From: Limisphaerales bacterium
GTDB lineage: Bacteria > Verrucomicrobiota > Verrucomicrobiia > Limisphaerales > UBA11358
Reading direction: 5' to 3'
NCBI GenBank assembly: GCA_003133815.1
Contig: PKZR01000458.1
Coordinates: forward strand, 2,669-10,253
DNA: 7,585 nucleotides
Shown here piece by piece: positions 4,741 through 7,585 of this stretch (position 1 is the first letter of the stretch; every line of letters begins with the position of its first letter). Position numbers and translations under genes: made by a program. Below the pieces are notes generated by a model. That model was given only the letters and a program-made list of their open reading frames with translations. It did not search any database and was not told where the DNA came from.

Positions 4741-7230
4741 ATGAGTGACGAATCAATGAGTAATTTCACACCACGTGCGCAGCAGGTGCTGGCGCTCGCG
4801 CGCAAGGAAGCCGACCGCTTCAACCATAATTATCTCGGCACGGAGCATATTTTGCTCGGCCTCATCAAACTTGGCCAGGGCGTCGCAGTCAACGTCCTTC
4901 AGAAAATGGGACTTGATCTCGAAACTGTCCGTATGGAAGTCGAGAAGCAGACTGGCACCGGCCCGGATCAGAAGATGATCGGCAACATTCCATACACGCC
5001 ACGTGTGAAAAAAGTTCTCGCGCTCGCGTCGAAGGAAGCTAAAAATTTAAATCACACTTACGTCGGCACGGAACATATTTTACTCGGGCTTTTACGCGAA
5101 GGTGACGGCATCGCCGCAAAGGTTTTGCGGAATCTCGATGTGGACATTGAGCAGACACGACAGGAGATTTTGAAGGAGCTGGATCCGAATTTTGCCGCCG
5201 AGGAACCTTCGGTTCCCCCTTCCGGAGAAAAAACGCCGGAGAAGAAAGGTGAGGTAAAAACACCTGCGCTCAAGGCGTTTGGTCGCGACCTGACGGAAAT
5301 TGCACGAAAGGGTGAAATGGATCCCGTCATCGGGCGAAAAAATGAAATTGAGCGCGTTATTCAAATTCTCTGCCGCCGGACGAAAAATAATCCGGTTTTG
5401 CTCGGTGAAGCAGGTGTTGGCAAAACGGCCATCGTTGAAGGTCTGGCGCAGGAAATTGCGAAGGGTAATGTGCCAGAAATTTTGTTGAGCAAGCGCGTCA
5501 TCACGCTCGACCTGGCCCTGATGGTTGCCGGGACAAAATATCGCGGACAATTCGAAGAGCGCATCAAGGCGGTGATGGACGAAATCCGCCGCGCAAAAAA
5601 CGTCATTCTGTTCATTGATGAATTGCATACGATCGTCGGCGCTGGTTCGGCGGAAGGAACGATGGACGCGAGCAACATCATCAAGCCCGCACTCTCACGC
5701 GGCGAAATGCAGTGCGTCGGCGCGACGACTTTGAACGAGTATCGCAAATATATAGAAAAAGACGCCGCACTCGAACGCCGTTTTCAATCCGTCAAGGTAG
5801 AAGCCCCGTCGGTTGAGGACGCGATTGAAATTTTGAAAGGACTTCGCCACAAATATGAGGAACATCACAAGGCCGAGTTCACGGACGAAGCGGTAGTTGC
5901 TTCCGTGAAGCTTTCCGACCGTTACATCACCGACCGCTTTTTGCCTGACAAGGCGATTGACGTTCTGGACGAGGCTGGTTCACGCGCGCGCATCAGCACC
6001 ATGACGCGCCCGCCCGAATCGAAAACCGTCGAGGCTGAAATTGAGGAGATCAAAGGCAAAAAGGAGCGCGCAATAAAAAATCAGGATTTTGAGGGTGCGG
6101 CGCAAATGCGCGACAAGGAAAAGCAGGCGAAGGAAAAACTTGAAAATCTTTTAAAAGAATGGCGCACTCATCGCGAGGAAAAACGCATCGTCGTCGGCGA
6201 GGAGGATATCTTGCACGTCGTTGCAAAATGGACTGGCGTGCCGCTCAAGCGCATGGGCCAGGATGAAATGGCACGGTTGCTCACTGTCGAAAATGAAATG
6301 GAAAAAATCGTCGTCGGCCAACGTGAAGCCGTTTCCGCGATTTGCAAGGCACTGCGCCGTTCGCGCGCTGACTTGAAGGATCCAAAGCGGCCGATAGGAA
6401 CTTTTCTTTTGCTTGGTCCCACCGGTGTTGGAAAAACTTTGCTCGCAAAAACCATGGCCGAGCAGATGTTCGGAGATGCAAAATCGCTCATTCATCTGGA
6501 CATGAGCGAATACATGGAGAAGTTCAACGTTTCACGCCTTATCGGCTCGCCGCCGGGCTATGTCGGCTATGAAGAAGGCGGACAACTCACTGAAAAAGTA
6601 CGGCGCAATCCATATTCCGTCGTGTTGTTTGACGAAATTGAAAAGGCTCATCCGGACACTTGGAACATTTTGCTGCAGATCCTTGAAGAAGGAAAGCTGA
6701 CTGACAATGTCGGTCGCGTCGTGAATTTCCGCAACACGATCATTTTGATGACCTCGAACGTCGGCTCGGACGTGATCAAACGCCAGTCCACGCTAGGCTT
6801 CTCGCCCATCACCGACCAGGGCACCTATGAAAAGATGCGTGAACGGACTTTGGAAGAGGCCAAAAAGACGTTCCGTCCGGAATTTCTGAACCGGCTGGAT
6901 GATGTAATTGTCTTCCGTCCGTTCACAAAGCCGGACTTGATACACATTCTCGATTTGGAAGTTGAAAAAGTTCTGGCGCGGCTTCGGCACAAGAGCCTGC
7001 ATCTTGCACTGGACGAAAAGGCAAAGGAGTTTCTGGTTGAGAAGGGCTACGATCCCGAATTGGGTGCGCGCCCGATGCGTCGCGCAGTCGAGCGTTTTCT
7101 CGAAGACCCGCTTGCCGAGGAAATTCTCAAAGGCAGCCTGCACGAAGTCGAACCCATTCAGGTCACGCGTGACGGCGACAAACTGGTTTTCAACCAGAAA
7201 GCCGCTGCGACGGGCGCGGTGGCGAGTTAA
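4741..7230 (+). CDS. clpC: ClpC, Hsp100 AAA+ unfoldase of the ClpCP protease
   Basis: An 829-residue ATPase that unfolds proteins and threads them into ClpP. The N-domain has two Clp repeats, each with GTEHILLG (33-40 and 109-116); E35 and E111 align with the Bacillus ClpC residues E32 and E106 that bind phosphoarginine. The first AAA+ module has Walker A GEAGVGKT (222-229) and Walker B VILFIDE (288-294). A middle domain (about 430-480) carries a UVR-like AIKNQDFEGAAQMRD, typical of ClpC and not of ClpA. The second AAA+ module has GPTGVGKT (559-566), VVLFDE (627-632) and an LGF tripeptide (685-687) for docking to ClpP. Length fits ClpC. Start candidates are TTG 4732, ATG 4741 and ATG 4756; the family-like segment begins MSNFTPRAQQ at 4756, so 4741 is tentative. 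It lies downstream of mcsA-mcsB, whose products supply its phosphoarginine-tagged substrates. clpP is not in the window. Confidence 0.97.
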   Translation: MSDESMSNFTPRAQQVLALARKEADRFNHNYLGTEHILLGLIKLGQGVAVNVLQKMGLDLETVRMEVEKQTGTGPDQKMIGNIPYTPRVKKVLALASKEAKNLNHTYVGTEHILLGLLREGDGIAAKVLRNLDVDIEQTRQEILKELDPNFAAEEPSVPPSGEKTPEKKGEVKTPALKAFGRDLTEIARKGEMDPVIGRKNEIERVIQILCRRTKNNPVLLGEAGVGKTAIVEGLAQEIAKGNVPEILLSKRVITLDLALMVAGTKYRGQFEERIKAVMDEIRRAKNVILFIDELHTIVGAGSAEGTMDASNIIKPALSRGEMQCVGATTLNEYRKYIEKDAALERRFQSVKVEAPSVEDAIEILKGLRHKYEEHHKAEFTDEAVVASVKLSDRYITDRFLPDKAIDVLDEAGSRARISTMTRPPESKTVEAEIEEIKGKKERAIKNQDFEGAAQMRDKEKQAKEKLENLLKEWRTHREEKRIVVGEEDILHVVAKWTGVPLKRMGQDEMARLLTVENEMEKIVVGQREAVSAICKALRRSRADLKDPKRPIGTFLLLGPTGVGKTLLAKTMAEQMFGDAKSLIHLDMSEYMEKFNVSRLIGSPPGYVGYEEGGQLTEKVRRNPYSVVLFDEIEKAHPDTWNILLQILEEGKLTDNVGRVVNFRNTIILMTSNVGSDVIKRQSTLGFSPITDQGTYEKMRERTLEEAKKTFRPEFLNRLDDVIVFRPFTKPDLIHILDLEVEKVLARLRHKSLHLALDEKAKEFLVEKGYDPELGARPMRRAVERFLEDPLAEEILKGSLHEVEPIQVTRDGDKLVFNQKAAATGAVAS

Positions 7231-7254
7231 AATAATTCTCCGCAAGCCTGGCGC

Positions 7255-7280
7255 AATAACTTGTCGCCCAGTTATTTTCC
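7255..7280 (+). terminator. Weak hairpin after clpC
   Basis: AATAACT (7255-7261) and AGTTATT (7270-7276) form a perfect 7-bp but AT-rich stem with an 8-nt loop, followed by a short, poor T-run. It lies 24 nt after the clpC stop and before the next gene. It may be a weak terminator, or mRNA 3'-end structure. Confidence 0.35.
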
Positions 7281-7286
7281 ATTAAG

Positions 7287-7585
7287 ATGGAAGAAATGCG
7301 AAGATTTATTTTCTGTTTTTGTGTGGCTGCCGCCGTCTCCTCATTCGGCGCGGAAATTAAATTCAATTTCGACGATTTCACGCCGGGCTTGTCGCCGACG
7401 AATTTTCACAATGCACTGGCAGGCGGCGGAAAACCCGGCGAATGGCAGGTCGTCATGGACGACGTGCCATCAGCGTTCACCCCGTGGTCGGGACAGACGC
7501 CAATCTTCAACCGCCACGCCGTCCTCGCGCAGACAAGCGACGACCCGACGGACGAGCGCTTTCCGATGTTGATTTACGACGGAGA
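7287..7585 (+). CDS. Secreted protein, N-terminal part only (cut by window edge)
   Basis: The frame stays open to the window end (99 codons plus 2 bases). It begins with a signal peptide: basic MRR, then a hydrophobic FIFCFCVAAAVSSFGA stretch, likely cut before EIKFNFDDF. The start may be ATG 7287 or ATG 7296; the second has GGAAGAA immediately upstream but at unusually short spacing. The mature start contains FNFDDFTPGLSPTNFHNAL and, later, AVLAQTSDDPTDERFPMLIYDG. These resemble the opening of concanavalin-like/DUF1080-type beta-sandwich secreted proteins common in Verrucomicrobiota and Planctomycetota, some linked to glycoside hydrolysis. That match is from memory and only the N-terminus is visible, so the function is uncertain. 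It is probably a separate transcription unit from clpC. Confidence 0.7.
   Translation, partial: MEEMRRFIFCFCVAAAVSSFGAEIKFNFDDFTPGLSPTNFHNALAGGGKPGEWQVVMDDVPSAFTPWSGQTPIFNRHAVLAQTSDDPTDERFPMLIYDG

Noticed and set aside
5092..5628. Minus-strand open frames inside clpC
   Set aside because: They lie opposite highly conserved ClpC motifs and have no family resemblance.

Overview
The window looks like chromosomal DNA of a Verrucomicrobiota bacterium, probably of the Pedosphaera/Limisphaerales type. This is inferred from moderately GC-rich sequence, weak Shine-Dalgarno signals, a CCA-encoding tRNA gene, an mcsA-mcsB-clpC block outside a Firmicutes context, and the protein sequences themselves. No plasmid, phage, transposon or CRISPR signature is visible.

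Left part (2-1966, + strand): a tightly overlapping three-gene set. The first gene is a HupE/UreJ-type nickel permease whose extreme N-terminus lies outside the window. The second is a HupE-like membrane paralogue that has lost the metal-site histidines. The third is an exported protein whose recognisable part ends near residue 178. The third frame then runs on through low-GC sequence and stops inside a tRNA-Glu(UUC) gene on the opposite strand (1910-1984). The tRNA has its own good sigma70-type promoter with a GC-rich discriminator. The gene therefore looks truncated or rearranged against the tRNA locus.

Middle part (2148-4622, + strand): a fold-type IV aminotransferase resembling IlvE, followed after 4 nt by mcsA (zinc-finger and UVR-motif activator), which overlaps mcsB (protein arginine kinase) by ATGA. 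A hairpin with a T-rich tract follows mcsB.

Right part (4741-7585, + strand): clpC, a two-ATPase Hsp100 unfoldase with its own putative promoter, then the first 99 codons of a secreted protein cut by the window edge. McsA, McsB and ClpC form a known pathway: McsA activates McsB, McsB phosphorylates arginines on aberrant proteins, and the ClpC N-domain binds phosphoarginine and feeds the protein to ClpP. The repressor CtsR, which heads the homologous Bacillus operon, is absent. The aminotransferase gene sits in its place.

The most unusual points are the decayed HupE paralogue, the truncated third gene converging on the tRNA, and the CtsR-less arginine-phosphorylation cluster. I see no clearly new multi-gene system.
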